Assembly (NCBI RefSeq): GCF_014649795.1
Contig: NZ_BMTS01000009.1
Location: 245,226 to 309,225, forward strand
Direction of reading: 5' to 3'
DNA from: Streptomyces melanogenes
GTDB lineage: Bacteria > Actinomycetota > Actinomycetes > Streptomycetales > Streptomycetaceae
Length of the DNA: 64,000 bases
Below are positions 15,454-23,895 of the stretch, one piece after another; position 1 is the first letter of the stretch; the number at the start of each line of letters is the position of its first letter. A program made the position numbers and the translations under genes. The notes beneath the pieces were generated by a model, which was not told where the DNA came from, did not search any database, and saw nothing but the letters and a program-made list of their open reading frames with translations.

Positions 15454-15499
15454 CGCCTCCGGCCCACCGCTGCGGCGTTGGAGCGGTGGGCCGGAGGCG
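15454..15499. terminator. bidirectional terminator between DUF4188 and ndgR
   Basis: A perfect 18-bp inverted repeat (15454-15471 with 15482-15499) sits between two convergent genes, 11 bases from the ndgR stop. It probably serves both strands. Confidence 0.85.
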
Positions 15500-15509
15500 G
15501 ACGTGGGGG

Positions 15510-16226
15510 CTAGCCGTTGCGGCGCAGGGCCTCGGAGAGGCGGGCGGCGGCGTCGATGACCGCCTGGGCGTGCATCCGGCCGGGGTGGCGGGTCAGGCGC
15601 TCGATCGGTCCGGAGACCGAGACGGCCGCCACCACGCGGTTGGACGGGCCGCGCACCGGCGCCGACACCGAGGCCACGCCCGGCTCGCGCTCGCCGATCG
15701 ACTGGGCCCAGCCCCGGCGCCGTACGCCCGACAGGGCCGTCGCCGTGAAGCGGGCCCCTTGCAGGCCCCGGTGCAGGCGCTCCGGCTCCTCCCAGGCCAT
15801 CAGGATCTGGGCGGAGGAGCCCGCCTTCATCGTCAGGGTCGAGCCGACCGGCACGGTGTCCCGCAGTCCGGACAGCCGCTCGGCCGCCGCCACGCAGATC
15901 CGCATGTCGCCCTGGCGGCGGTAGAGCTGGGCGCTCTCGCCCGTCACGTCGCGCAGATGCGTGAGCACGGGACCCGCCGTGGCCAGCAGCCGGTCCTCGC
16001 CGGCCGCGGCCGCGAGCTCCGCGAGCCGCGGGCCGAGGATGAACCGGCCCTGCATGTCCCTCGCCACCATCCGGTGGTGTTCCAAAGCCACGGCAAGGCG
16101 GTGTGCCGTGGGTCGTGCGAGCCCGGTGGCCGCGACCAACCCCGCGAGGGTGGCCGGACCGGACTCCAGGGCGCTCAGGACGAGAGCCGCCTTGTCGAGA
16201 ACGCCGACGCCGCTAGAGTTGTCCAT
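15510..16226 (-). CDS. ndgR: IclR-family regulator NdgR
   Basis: A 238-residue IclR-type regulator. The N-terminal winged helix-turn-helix includes LDKAALVLSALESGPATLA and ATGLARPTAHRLAVALEHH, and a GAF-like effector domain follows. I chose the ATG giving MDNSSGVGVLDK because it matches the family length; the frame is open 62 codons further into the divergent control region. Divergent placement against leuCD is the hallmark of NdgR (AreB in S. clavuligerus). That regulator controls leucine biosynthesis, amino-acid-dependent growth and antibiotic production. It likely binds the shared 173-base region to control both itself and leuCD. Confidence 0.95.
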   Translation of the reverse strand: MDNSSGVGVLDKAALVLSALESGPATLAGLVAATGLARPTAHRLAVALEHHRMVARDMQGRFILGPRLAELAAAAGEDRLLATAGPVLTHLRDVTGESAQLYRRQGDMRICVAAAERLSGLRDTVPVGSTLTMKAGSSAQILMAWEEPERLHRGLQGARFTATALSGVRRRGWAQSIGEREPGVASVSAPVRGPSNRVVAAVSVSGPIERLTRHPGRMHAQAVIDAAARLSEALRRNG

Positions 16227-16256
16227 GAAACGATACTCGCGTCTCACTCTGTGAAA

Positions 16257-16285
16257 CGCAAGTTCAATTTTCTCCGGAACTTGCG
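16257..16285. promoter_or_regulatory. inverted repeat in the ndgR-leuC control region
   Basis: CGCAAGTTC (16257-16265) and GAACTTGCG (16277-16285) form a perfect 9-bp inverted repeat with an 11-base AT-rich spacer. The direct repeat TGAAACG also occurs here, at the ndgR start and just left of the inverted repeat. Candidate NdgR operator; binding is inferred from position. Confidence 0.55.
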
Positions 16286-16399
16286 AACCTGTACTGGCGG
16301 TCCGCACAACGGTCCGCAGCCACCGTCCGGTCCCGGGGGCCCGGGCGGAGCACCCGGTCTCTAGTTGGGCCGGCGACGACGCCGGCCGGAGGGAAAGCG

Positions 16400-17824
16400 A
16401 TGGGTAGGACACTCGCGGAGAAGGTCTGGGACGACCATGTCGTCAGGCGCGCCGAGGGCGAGCCCGACCTCCTCTTCATCGATCTGCACCTGCTGCACGA
16501 GGTGACCAGCCCGCAGGCGTTCGACGGTCTGCGCGCCAACGGCCGCCCGGTGCGGCGCCTCGACCTCACCATCGCCACCGAGGACCACAACACCCCGACC
16601 ATCGACATCGACAAGCCCATCGCCGACCCGGTCTCCCGGGCCCAGCTGGAGACGCTGCGCAAGAACTGCGCCGAGTTCGGCGTACGGCTGCACCCGCTCG
16701 GCGACGTCGAGCAGGGCGTCGTCCACGTGGTGGGACCGCAGCTGGGTCTGACCCAGCCCGGCACCACCGTGGTCTGCGGCGACTCGCACACCTCCACGCA
16801 CGGCGCCTTCGGGGCCCTGGCGTTCGGGATCGGCACCTCACAGGTAGAGCATGTGCTCGCCACCCAGACCCTGCCACTGGCGCCCTTCAAGACCATGGCC
16901 ATCACCGTGGACGGCGAGCTGCCCGACGGCGTCACCGCCAAGGACCTGATCCTGGCCATCATCGCCAGGATCGGCACCGGCGGCGGCCAGGGCTATGTGC
17001 TGGAGTACCGCGGCTCGGCCATCGAGAAGCTCTCGATGGAGGCCCGGATGACCATCTGCAACATGTCGATCGAGGCCGGCGCCCGGGCGGGCATGATCGC
17101 CCCCGACCGGACCACGTTCGACTACCTCGAAGGCCGCGCGCACGCCCCCAAGGGCGCCGACTGGGACGCGGCGGTCGCGTACTGGCAGACCCTGAAGGCG
17201 GACGAGGACGCGGTCTTCGACGCCGAGGTCGTCATCGACGCCACCGAGCTCTCGCCGTTCGTCACCTGGGGCACCAACCCGGGCCAGGGCGCACCGCTTT
17301 CGGCGTCCGTCCCCGACCCGGCTTCGTACGAAGACGCTTCGGAGCGCCTCGCCGCCGAAAAGGCGCTGGAGTACATGGGGTTGACCGCGGGCCAGCCGCT
17401 GCGGGCCATCGACGTCGACACCGTCTTCGTAGGTTCCTGCACCAACGGCCGCATCGAGGACCTGCGCTCGGCCGCCTCCATCCTGGAGGGCCGCAAAGTC
17501 GCCGACGGCGTACGGATGCTGGTCGTCCCGGGCTCGGTGCGGGTCGCCCTGCAGGCCGTCGAGGAGGGCCTGGACAAGGTCTTCACCACCGCCGGCGCCG
17601 AATGGCGGCACGCGGGCTGCTCGATGTGCCTGGGCATGAACCCGGACCAGCTGGCCCCCGGCGAGCGCTCCGCCTCCACCTCCAACCGCAACTTCGAGGG
17701 CAGGCAGGGCAAGGGCGGCCGCACCCATCTGGTCTCGCCGCAGGTCGCGGCCGCGACAGCGGTTCTCGGCCATCTGGCCTCGCCCGCCGACCTCACCGAC
17801 GCCCGTACGCCCGCTGGAGTCTGA
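16400..17824 (+). CDS. leuC: 3-isopropylmalate dehydratase large subunit
   Basis: A 474-residue aconitase-family subunit. With LeuD it isomerises 2-isopropylmalate to 3-isopropylmalate in leucine synthesis. The cysteine ligands of the 4Fe-4S cluster are visible in VFVGSCTNGRIEDLRSA near residue 347 and in HAGCSMCLGMNPDQLAPGE near 410. CGDSHTSTHGAFGALAFGIGTSQVEHVLATQ (given only for position, near 130; key residues SHTSTHG) is also typical. The start is ATG after the GGAGGGAAAGCG site. It forms an operon with leuD, 6 bases downstream, and is divergent from ndgR. Confidence 0.97.
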   Translation: MGRTLAEKVWDDHVVRRAEGEPDLLFIDLHLLHEVTSPQAFDGLRANGRPVRRLDLTIATEDHNTPTIDIDKPIADPVSRAQLETLRKNCAEFGVRLHPLGDVEQGVVHVVGPQLGLTQPGTTVVCGDSHTSTHGAFGALAFGIGTSQVEHVLATQTLPLAPFKTMAITVDGELPDGVTAKDLILAIIARIGTGGGQGYVLEYRGSAIEKLSMEARMTICNMSIEAGARAGMIAPDRTTFDYLEGRAHAPKGADWDAAVAYWQTLKADEDAVFDAEVVIDATELSPFVTWGTNPGQGAPLSASVPDPASYEDASERLAAEKALEYMGLTAGQPLRAIDVDTVFVGSCTNGRIEDLRSAASILEGRKVADGVRMLVVPGSVRVALQAVEEGLDKVFTTAGAEWRHAGCSMCLGMNPDQLAPGERSASTSNRNFEGRQGKGGRTHLVSPQVAAATAVLGHLASPADLTDARTPAGV

Positions 17825-17830
17825 TCAGCC

Positions 17831-18424
17831 ATGGAAGCTTTCACCACGCACACCGGCCGGGCTGTCCCGCTGCGCCGCTCCAACGTCGACACCGACCAGA
17901 TCATCCCGGCCCACTGGCTGAAGAAGGTCACCCGGGACGGCTTCGAGGACGGACTGTTCGAGGCCTGGCGCAAGGACCCGTCCTTCGTCCTGAACAAGCC
18001 CGAGCGCCAGGGGGCGTCGGTGCTGGTCGCGGGCCCCGACTTCGGTACCGGATCCTCCCGCGAGCACGCGGTCTGGGCGCTGCAGAACTACGGCTTCAAA
18101 ACCGTGATCTCGTCCCGGTTCGCCGATATCTTCCGGGGCAACTCGCTGAAGAACGGGCTGCTCACGGTGGTTCTCGACCAGAAAGTCGTGGACGCGCTCT
18201 GGGAGCTGACGGAAAACGACCCGAACGCCGAGATCACCGTTGACCTCAAGGACCGCCAGGTCCGCGCGGAAGGCGTCACGGCCGACTTCGAACTCGACGA
18301 GAACGCCCGCTGGCGGCTGCTGAACGGCCTGGACGACATCAGCATCACCCTGCAGAACGAGCCGGACATCGCCGCTTACGAGGCGAAGCGACCCTCCTAC
18401 AAGCCCAGCACTTCGCTCGTCTGA
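17831..18424 (+). CDS. leuD: 3-isopropylmalate dehydratase small subunit
   Basis: A 197-residue LeuD, the swivelling small subunit that completes the active site of LeuC. Typical segments are NVDTDQIIPAHWLKK near residue 18, GPDFGTGSSREHAVWALQ near 68 and FRGNSLKNGLL near 103. The start lies 6 bases after the leuC stop, so the two are cotranslated. A strong terminator follows 56 bases downstream. Confidence 0.97.
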   Translation: MEAFTTHTGRAVPLRRSNVDTDQIIPAHWLKKVTRDGFEDGLFEAWRKDPSFVLNKPERQGASVLVAGPDFGTGSSREHAVWALQNYGFKTVISSRFADIFRGNSLKNGLLTVVLDQKVVDALWELTENDPNAEITVDLKDRQVRAEGVTADFELDENARWRLLNGLDDISITLQNEPDIAAYEAKRPSYKPSTSLV

Positions 18425-18480
18425 GGCTTTCGAAGACCGTTCGCCGCCTCCCCGGCGGGTCTTCGGCAGTCTTTCGGCCC

Positions 18481-18516
18481 AACACGCCCCCTGTCTTTCG
18501 GGACAGGGGGCGTGTT
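18481..18516 (+). terminator. leuCD terminator
   Basis: A perfect 15-bp stem (18481-18495 with 18502-18516) with loop TTTCGG, then GTTGCGTT. A strong intrinsic-type terminator for leuCD. Confidence 0.88.
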
Positions 18517-18680
18517 GCGTTGCGGGGTGTCAGGGTGGCGTCAACTAGCCTAGGCTGCACAGCAGATGGCCGGATTGGGACTTGCGCGACCGGTGGTCGT
18601 TGGGGAACCGGAAACCACCCGGAATCCCTCAGTTGCCCCCGCCGGAGGCGACAACTCGCCCCAGATGGCACAATCGGCGC

Positions 18681-18908
18681 ATGGAACGCGACAGCCAACT
18701 CAAGCTCTACCGGGTCGTCGCGGACCGACTGAAAGAAGCGCACACAGTGGTGCGCGAACTGCAAGTCCCGGAGGGCGTACGGATGGCGCTGTCCCGGAAG
18801 CTGCTGGTCATCACAGCGGCTGCCAAACACGATCTCGCCGATGCGGCAAGGCGTCTGGACCGGTTGATGAAGGACCTCGACGAGGGCCGATTCCCCGAAG
18901 ACGACTGA
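18681..18908 (+). CDS. small conserved helical protein, unknown function
   Basis: A 75-residue hydrophilic helical protein starting MERDSQLKLYRVVADRL. The open frame extends further upstream, but the ATG here gives a compact product in which nearly every third codon base is G or C. Charged heptad-like spacing (VVADRLKEAHTVVRELQ, then AARRLDRLMKDLDEGRF) suggests a coiled coil or helical bundle. It has no signal peptide. I recall a similar small gene between leuD and hupS in S. coelicolor but no known function. Confidence 0.78.
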   Translation: MERDSQLKLYRVVADRLKEAHTVVRELQVPEGVRMALSRKLLVITAAAKHDLADAARRLDRLMKDLDEGRFPEDD

Positions 18909-19051
18909 GTCACAAGGAGTTGGTAAGACCGACTTCGTTGCGGCACTAGGGTGATTAGCCCGTTTCGTGTTTGATTTGCGGTATATATCTGCCTAACGTG
19001 CGAAAAAGCCAGAACAGATTCGTTCCGGCCAATGTCTCCGAAGGGGAAGAC

Positions 19052-19738
19052 GTGAACAAGGCGCAGCTCGTAGAAGCGATTGCCGACAAGCTCGGCGGCC
19101 GTCAGCAGGCCGCGGACGCCGTGGACGCGGTGCTGGACGCGGTCGTCCGCGCCGTCGTCGCCGGCGACCGGGTCTCGGTCACCGGTTTCGGTTCGTTCGA
19201 GAAGGTCGACCGTCCGGCCCGTTACGCCCGCAACCCGCAGACGGGTGAGCGCGTGCGGGTCAAGAAGACCTCGGTTCCGCGCTTCCGTGCGGGTCAGGGC
19301 TTCAAGGACCTGGTCAGCGGCTCGAAGAAGCTCCCCAAGGGTGACGAGGTCGCCGTGAAGAAGGCACCCAAGGGCAGCCTCTCCGGTGGTACGTCCAGCC
19401 GGAGCACGGTCAAGAAGGCGGCGGCTAAGAAGGCCACCACCGCCAAGAAGGCCGCCGCCAAGAAGACCACGGCGAAGAAGACCGTCGCGAAGAAGACCGC
19501 CACGAAGGCAGTGGCGAAGACGACGGCGGCGAAGAAGACCACCGCCAAGAAGGCCACCACCGCCAAGAAGGCGACCCCGGCCAAGAAGGCGACCACGACC
19601 AAGAAGGCGACCACGACCAAGAAGGCCGTGGCGAAGAAGACCGCGCCCGCGAAGAAGGCCGTCGCGAAGAAGGCGCCCGCCAAGAAGGTCACCGCGCGCA
19701 AGACCACCGCCAAGAAGACGACTGCCCGCAAGAAGTAG
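19052..19738 (+). CDS. hupS: HU-family nucleoid protein with lysine-rich tail
   Basis: A 228-residue two-part DNA-binding protein. Residues 1-90 are a canonical HU domain: VNKAQLVEAIADKLGG, VTGFGSFEKVDRPARYARNP with the DNA-gripping arm, and VPRFRAGQGFKDLV. Residues 115-228 are a histone-H1-like tail of KKATTAKK, KKTTAKK and TKKA units, ending RKTTAKKTTARKK. This matches HupS, the sporulation-associated HU of Streptomyces, which helps compact spore chromosomes. I chose the GTG giving VNKAQLVEA, preceded by GGGGAAG. The repetitive tail is prone to length variation. Confidence 0.96.
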   Translation: MNKAQLVEAIADKLGGRQQAADAVDAVLDAVVRAVVAGDRVSVTGFGSFEKVDRPARYARNPQTGERVRVKKTSVPRFRAGQGFKDLVSGSKKLPKGDEVAVKKAPKGSLSGGTSSRSTVKKAAAKKATTAKKAAAKKTTAKKTVAKKTATKAVAKTTAAKKTTAKKATTAKKATPAKKATTTKKATTTKKAVAKKTAPAKKAVAKKAPAKKVTARKTTAKKTTARKK

Positions 19739-19761
19739 GCACCGCCGGACGGCTCACGCGC

Positions 19762-19793
19762 CGGGCCGGGCTCCCCTCGGGGAGCCCGGCCCG
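19762..19793 (+). terminator. hupS terminator
   Basis: A perfect 15-bp GC stem (19762-19776 with 19779-19793), 24 bases after the hupS stop. Confidence 0.8.
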
Positions 19794-19852
19794 CGGCGTG
19801 TCCGGCCGCTGTTCAGGCCGTCCGCTGCCGCAGAAGACCGTCCGCGGCCTTG

Positions 19853-20056
19853 TCAGAAGGTCTGCAGCGTCACCAGCGTGATGCGCAGGGACGTGCCCTC
19901 GCCCTCGGTCTCGATGCGCACGCGCTGCCCCACCCGCAGCAGCCGCAGCCCGCCCGCGTCGAACGCCTCGGCCCCGAAGTCCACCGGGGTCCCGTCGTCG
20001 AGCAGCACACTGCCGCTGCGGGTCTCGAAGTCGTATGTGTACGCGGTCGCCTGCAT
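19853..20056 (-). CDS. small cold-shock-domain-like protein
   Basis: A 67-residue protein from the ATG giving MQATAYTYDFETRSG. The pattern of GSVLLDDGTPVDFGAEAF followed by LRLLRVGQRVRIETEGE is like the OB-fold of cold-shock proteins (strand, FG loop, then a LxxGQxVxF/I strand). However, the RNP aromatic residues of true CspA proteins are mostly absent, so nucleic-acid binding is uncertain. An upstream in-frame ATG (MSYRGTRLSG) is less likely. It is 10 bases downstream of the cofC-like gene on the same strand and is probably cotranscribed with it. Confidence 0.7.
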   Translation of the reverse strand: MQATAYTYDFETRSGSVLLDDGTPVDFGAEAFDAGGLRLLRVGQRVRIETEGEGTSLRITLVTLQTF

Positions 20057-20066
20057 ACCGGAAAGC

Positions 20067-20795
20067 CTAGTGCCCCGGTACGACATCGACCGCGCCCCGC
20101 AGCGCCGCCGTCGCCGGGCCCGGGCCCAGGGCGAGTGCCGTGCGCAGGTCCGCGCCCGTGTCCACGTCCCGGCGCACCGAGTCCACCCCGCTCAGCAGGA
20201 TTTCCGCCGCCCCCGAAGCCGAATGCGCGGCGCGCGAGGGGCCGCCGAAAGCCGGGGCCAAATCCACTCCCGGCCCGGCCGAAAGGAATGTCGTCCCGAT
20301 TCCGGCCGCATCGGCCAGAAATGCGCGCGGAAATACGGAGGCGGCATCAAGCACCCGGCCCAATTCCGCGGGCCGCAGTGCGGGCAGATCCGCGTTCAGG
20401 GCCGCCACCGCCGCCCCGGGGCGCAGCGCCCGTACCGCGTACGCCCCATGTGCGAGAGCGGCGTTGAGGCCCGCCCCCGGGCGGTCCGCGATGATCCGGG
20501 CGCCCAGCGCGGCCAGCTCCGCGCCCGCCAGCGGATCGTCCGTGACTACCGCCACATCCCGTACCGCCGGGCAGGTGAGCGCCGCCCCCACGGTGTCCAG
20601 GGCGAACGCCAGAGCGAGCCGGGGACGCAGCTCGGCGCCGACGGCGGCGGCGAGCCTGCTCTTCGCCAGTGCCAACGGCTTCAGCGGCACGACCAGGGAC
20701 CAGCGCGCCGGTGGTGCGGTGTTCGTGGCGTCCTCCTGCCTCTCGGCTCTCCCCGCCCCGTCGAACGCATAGTCGCTGGACAGGACCGGGGTCAT
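20067..20795 (-). CDS. cofC: 2-phospho-L-lactate/phosphoenolpyruvate guanylyltransferase
   Basis: A 242-residue CofC/FbiD-type nucleotidyltransferase. It would activate 2-phospholactate or phosphoenolpyruvate with GTP in coenzyme F420 synthesis. Conserved blocks are VVPLKPLALAKSRLA near residue 35, VAVVTDDPLAGAEL near 80, GLNAALAHGAYAVR near 107 and AALNADLPALRPAEL near 130. I start it at the ATG giving MTPVLSSDYAF. The frame is open 35 codons more (MTARATQGAS), up to the divergent acyltransferase gene. Several short sections have lower GC at wobble positions than neighbours. An LLM-class oxidoreductase at 47060-48031 is a possible F420 user. Confidence 0.88.
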   Translation of the reverse strand: MTPVLSSDYAFDGAGRAERQEDATNTAPPARWSLVVPLKPLALAKSRLAAAVGAELRPRLALAFALDTVGAALTCPAVRDVAVVTDDPLAGAELAALGARIIADRPGAGLNAALAHGAYAVRALRPGAAVAALNADLPALRPAELGRVLDAASVFPRAFLADAAGIGTTFLSAGPGVDLAPAFGGPSRAAHSASGAAEILLSGVDSVRRDVDTGADLRTALALGPGPATAALRGAVDVVPGH

Positions 20796-20934
20796 TGTCA
20801 CCCGGCCAGGAGGGGGTGCCCCACGGTCGGGGCGTACGGTGTTCTCGACAGACCGGAGGGCCGGGGCGACACTTGCTCCCTGCGTAGCTCGCGCAGTCAT
20901 CGACAGTGGTCTGTCCTAGAGGAAGGTGCTCCGA

Positions 20935-21687
20935 GTGTCCCGCCGCAGAATCGGCTTCTGGTACCGCCTGGCGGCGGTCATCGCCAAACCTCCACTGGTG
21001 GTGCTTTTCAAGCGGGACTGGCACGGAATGGAGAACATTCCGGCGGACGGCGGTTTTATCACCGCCGTCAATCACAACTCGTATCTCGACATGTTCTCCT
21101 ACGGGCACTTCCAGTACAACACCGGACGGGTGCCCCGATTCCTCGCCAAGGCGGCGCTCTTCAAGGCGCCCGGCGTGGGACTGCTGCTGCGCGGCACGGG
21201 CCAGATTCCCGTCTACCGCGAGTCCTCCAACGCCTTCGGCGCCTTCCGGGCCGCCGTCGAGGCGATCGAGGGCGGCGAATGCGTCGCGTTCTACCCCGAG
21301 GGCACCCTCACCCGCGACCCCGGAATGTGGCCGATGACCGCCAAGACCGGCGTCGCGCGCGCCGCGCTCCAGACGAAGGCCCCGGTCATCCCGGTCGCCC
21401 AGTGGGGCGCCAACTTGGCGATGCCGCCCTACGCCAAGGAGAAGAAGGTCCGCCTCTTCCCCCGCAAGACCCTCCAGGTGAAGGCCGGTCCGCCGGTCGA
21501 CCTCGCGCGCTTCTACGACAAGGAGCCCACCCCCGAGGTGCTGCGCGAGGCGACCGAGGTCATCATGGCCGCGATCACCCGCCAGCTGGAGGAGATCCGG
21601 GGCGAGAGCGCCCCCGCGAAGCCGTACGATCCGCGCGAAGTCCGCGCGCAGCAGCGCCGCAAGGCCGCCGGGGAGGGCACCAAGTGA
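20935..21687 (+). CDS. plsC: 1-acyl-sn-glycerol-3-phosphate acyltransferase family protein
   Basis: A 250-residue PlsC-family acyltransferase of membrane lipid synthesis. The catalytic HX4D motif is in AVNHNSYLDMFSYGH near residue 45, the phosphate-binding EGTL in VAFYPEGTLTRDPGMW near 120, and APVIPVAQWG near 155. The GTG at 20935 follows an AGAGGAAGG ribosome site. Its TGA overlaps the gpsA GTG by 4 bases. Coupling with gpsA, which makes glycerol-3-phosphate, groups two steps of phosphatidic acid formation. The acceptor could also be another lipid. Confidence 0.93.
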   Translation: MSRRRIGFWYRLAAVIAKPPLVVLFKRDWHGMENIPADGGFITAVNHNSYLDMFSYGHFQYNTGRVPRFLAKAALFKAPGVGLLLRGTGQIPVYRESSNAFGAFRAAVEAIEGGECVAFYPEGTLTRDPGMWPMTAKTGVARAALQTKAPVIPVAQWGANLAMPPYAKEKKVRLFPRKTLQVKAGPPVDLARFYDKEPTPEVLREATEVIMAAITRQLEEIRGESAPAKPYDPREVRAQQRRKAAGEGTK

Positions 21688-22697
21688 CGCACGCCGCCAC
21701 CAAGGCAGCAGTATTCGGAACCGGCTCCTGGGGTACGGCGTTCGCCATGGTCCTCGCCGACGCGGGCTGCGAGGTGACCCTCTGGGGCCGCCGCCCCGAA
21801 CTCGCCGAGGCGATCAACACTACCCGCACCAACCCCGACTACCTGCCGGGCATCGAACTGCCCGCGGGGGTACGGGCGACCACCGACCCGGCCGAGGCCG
21901 CCGAGGGCGCCGACTTCACCGTCCTGGCCGTGCCCTCGCAGACCCTGCGCGGCAACCTCGCCGCCTGGACGCCGCTGCTCGCCCCCGACACCGTGCTCGT
22001 CTCCCTGATGAAGGGCGTCGAACTCGGCACCGCCAAGCGGATGAGCGAGGTGATCGAGGAGGTCGCCAAGGTCTCCGCCGACCGCGTCGCCGTCGTCACC
22101 GGCCCCAACCTCGCCAAGGAGATCGCCCAGCGCCGGCCCGCCGCCGCCGTGGTCGCCTGCCGCGACGAGGCCGTGGCCCAGCGCCTCCAGGCCGCCTGCC
22201 ACACCCCGTACTTCCGCCCGTACACCAACACCGACGTCGTCGGCTGCGAGCTCGGCGGCGCCGTCAAGAACGTCATCGGGCTCGCCGTCGGCATCGCCGA
22301 CGGCATGGGCCTGGGCGACAACGCCAAGGGCTCGCTCATCACCCGGGGCCTCGCCGAGACCACCCGGCTCGGGCTCGCCATGGGCGCCGACCCGCTGACC
22401 TTCTCCGGCCTCGCGGGCCTCGGCGACCTCGTCGCCACCTGCTCCTCGCCGCTCTCGCGCAACCACACCTTCGGCACCAACCTCGGCAAGGGCATGACCC
22501 TCCAGGAGACCATCGCGGTCACCAGGCAGACCGCCGAGGGCGTCAAGTCCTGCGAGTCCGTACTGGATCTGGCCCGCCGCCACGGCGTCGACATGCCGAT
22601 CACCGAGACCGTCGTCGGCATCGTCCACGAGGGCAAGCCCCCGGTGGTCGCGCTCAAGGAGCTGATGTCGCGCAGCGCCAAGTCCGAGCGGCGCTGA
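21684..22697 (+). CDS. gpsA: glycerol-3-phosphate dehydrogenase [NAD(P)+]
   Basis: A 337-residue GpsA that reduces dihydroxyacetone phosphate to sn-glycerol-3-phosphate for phospholipids. The N-terminal Rossmann motif is VFGTGSWGTAFAMVLA (residues 10-25). The catalytic lysine region is GGAVKNVIGLAVGIADGMGLGDNAK near 190-215, and RGLAE and FSGLAGLGDLVATC follow. The start is GTG within the GTGA overlap with the acyltransferase stop. It is about 35 bases upstream of ddl on the same strand, so the three probably form one operon. Confidence 0.97.
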   Translation: MTHAATKAAVFGTGSWGTAFAMVLADAGCEVTLWGRRPELAEAINTTRTNPDYLPGIELPAGVRATTDPAEAAEGADFTVLAVPSQTLRGNLAAWTPLLAPDTVLVSLMKGVELGTAKRMSEVIEEVAKVSADRVAVVTGPNLAKEIAQRRPAAAVVACRDEAVAQRLQAACHTPYFRPYTNTDVVGCELGGAVKNVIGLAVGIADGMGLGDNAKGSLITRGLAETTRLGLAMGADPLTFSGLAGLGDLVATCSSPLSRNHTFGTNLGKGMTLQETIAVTRQTAEGVKSCESVLDLARRHGVDMPITETVVGIVHEGKPPVVALKELMSRSAKSERR

Positions 22698-22731
22698 AGG
22701 CGGCGGACCGAACGGGTACGCTCAACGCGAT

Positions 22732-23895
22732 ATGAGCAGCGAGAACCTCCCCCAGAGCCCTGAGAGCACCCAGCAGCCGCGCAAGCCGCGGGTGGCCGTC
22801 GTGTTCGGCGGCCGCAGCTCCGAGCACGGCATCTCGGTCGTCACCGCCGGTGCCGTGCTGCGCGCCATCGACCGTACGAAGTACGACGTGCTGCCCATCG
22901 GCATCACGACGGACGGCCGCTGGGCGCTCACCGCCGACGAGCCGGAGCGGATGGCCATCGCCGACCGCAAGGTGCCCAGCGTGGCCGAGCTCGCCGAGTC
23001 CGCCGAGGGCGCCGTCGTGCTTCCCGTGGACCCGAACAGCCGCGAGGTCGTCTACACCGAGCCCGGCGCGGTCCCCAAGGCGCTCGGCGAGGTCGACGTC
23101 GTCTTCCCGGTGCTGCACGGCCCGTACGGCGAGGACGGCACCCTCCAGGGCCTCCTGGAGCTCTCCGGCGTCCCCTACGTCGGCTCGGGCGTGCTCGCCT
23201 CGGCCGTCGGCCAGGACAAGGACTACATGAAGCGGGTGTTCACCTCGTTCGGGCTGCCCGTCGGCCCCTACCTGGTGGTCCGGCCCCGCGAGTGGGAGCA
23301 GGACGAGCAGGGCGCCCGCAAGCGGATCGCCGCGTTCGCGGGCGAGCACGGCTGGCCGCTGTTCATCAAGCCGGCCCGGGCCGGATCCTCCTTCGGCATC
23401 ACCAAGGTCGACTCCTTCGAGGGCCTGGACGAGGCCATCGAGGAGGCGCGGCGCCACGACCCCAAGTTCCTGGTCGAGTCGCTGCTGCGCGGCCGTGAGA
23501 TCGAGTGCGGCGTCCTGGAGTTCGAGGACGGGCCGCGCGCGAGCGTCCCCGCCGAGATCCCGCCGGTCACCGACCACGCCTTCTACGACTTCGAGGCCAA
23601 GTACATCGACTCGGCCGACGGGATCGTGCCCGCGCCGATCGGCGCCGAGGCCACCGCCGAGGTGCGCCGGCTCGCCGTGGAGGCGTTCGAGGCCGCGTCC
23701 TGCGAGGGTCTGGTCCGGGCGGACTTCTTCCTCCAGGAGAACGGCGAGTTCGTGATCAACGAGATCAACACGATGCCGGGCTTCACGCCGATCTCGATGT
23801 ACCCGCGCATGTGGGAGGCGACGGGGGTCGACTACGCGGAGCTGGTGGAGCGCCTGATCGAGGCGGCGCTGCGCCGGTCGACGGGCCTGCGCTAG
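22732..23895 (+). CDS. ddlA: D-alanine--D-alanine ligase
   Basis: A 387-residue ATP-grasp ligase making the D-Ala-D-Ala dipeptide of peptidoglycan. Features are VAVVFGGRSSEHGISVVTAG near residue 22, VLHGPYGEDGTLQGLLE near 127, the ATP-grasp lysine region WPLFIKPARAGSSFGITKV near 208, and the metal-binding end FVINEINTMPGFTPISMYP near 340. No VanA-type active-site change is evident; the EHGIS loop and the ω-loop region (DHAFYDFEAKYID) look like a D-Ala-specific Ddl. Its stop codon overlaps the stop of the convergent DUF3515 gene in the four bases CTAG. Confidence 0.97.
   Translation: MSSENLPQSPESTQQPRKPRVAVVFGGRSSEHGISVVTAGAVLRAIDRTKYDVLPIGITTDGRWALTADEPERMAIADRKVPSVAELAESAEGAVVLPVDPNSREVVYTEPGAVPKALGEVDVVFPVLHGPYGEDGTLQGLLELSGVPYVGSGVLASAVGQDKDYMKRVFTSFGLPVGPYLVVRPREWEQDEQGARKRIAAFAGEHGWPLFIKPARAGSSFGITKVDSFEGLDEAIEEARRHDPKFLVESLLRGREIECGVLEFEDGPRASVPAEIPPVTDHAFYDFEAKYIDSADGIVPAPIGAEATAEVRRLAVEAFEAASCEGLVRADFFLQENGEFVINEINTMPGFTPISMYPRMWEATGVDYAELVERLIEAALRRSTGLR

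Noticed and set aside
19386..19738. Tandem AAGAAGGCC-like units taken as a DNA repeat array or CRISPR-like element.
   Set aside because: These are codons for the lysine-rich hupS tail, in frame, with irregular unit lengths and no unique spacers.
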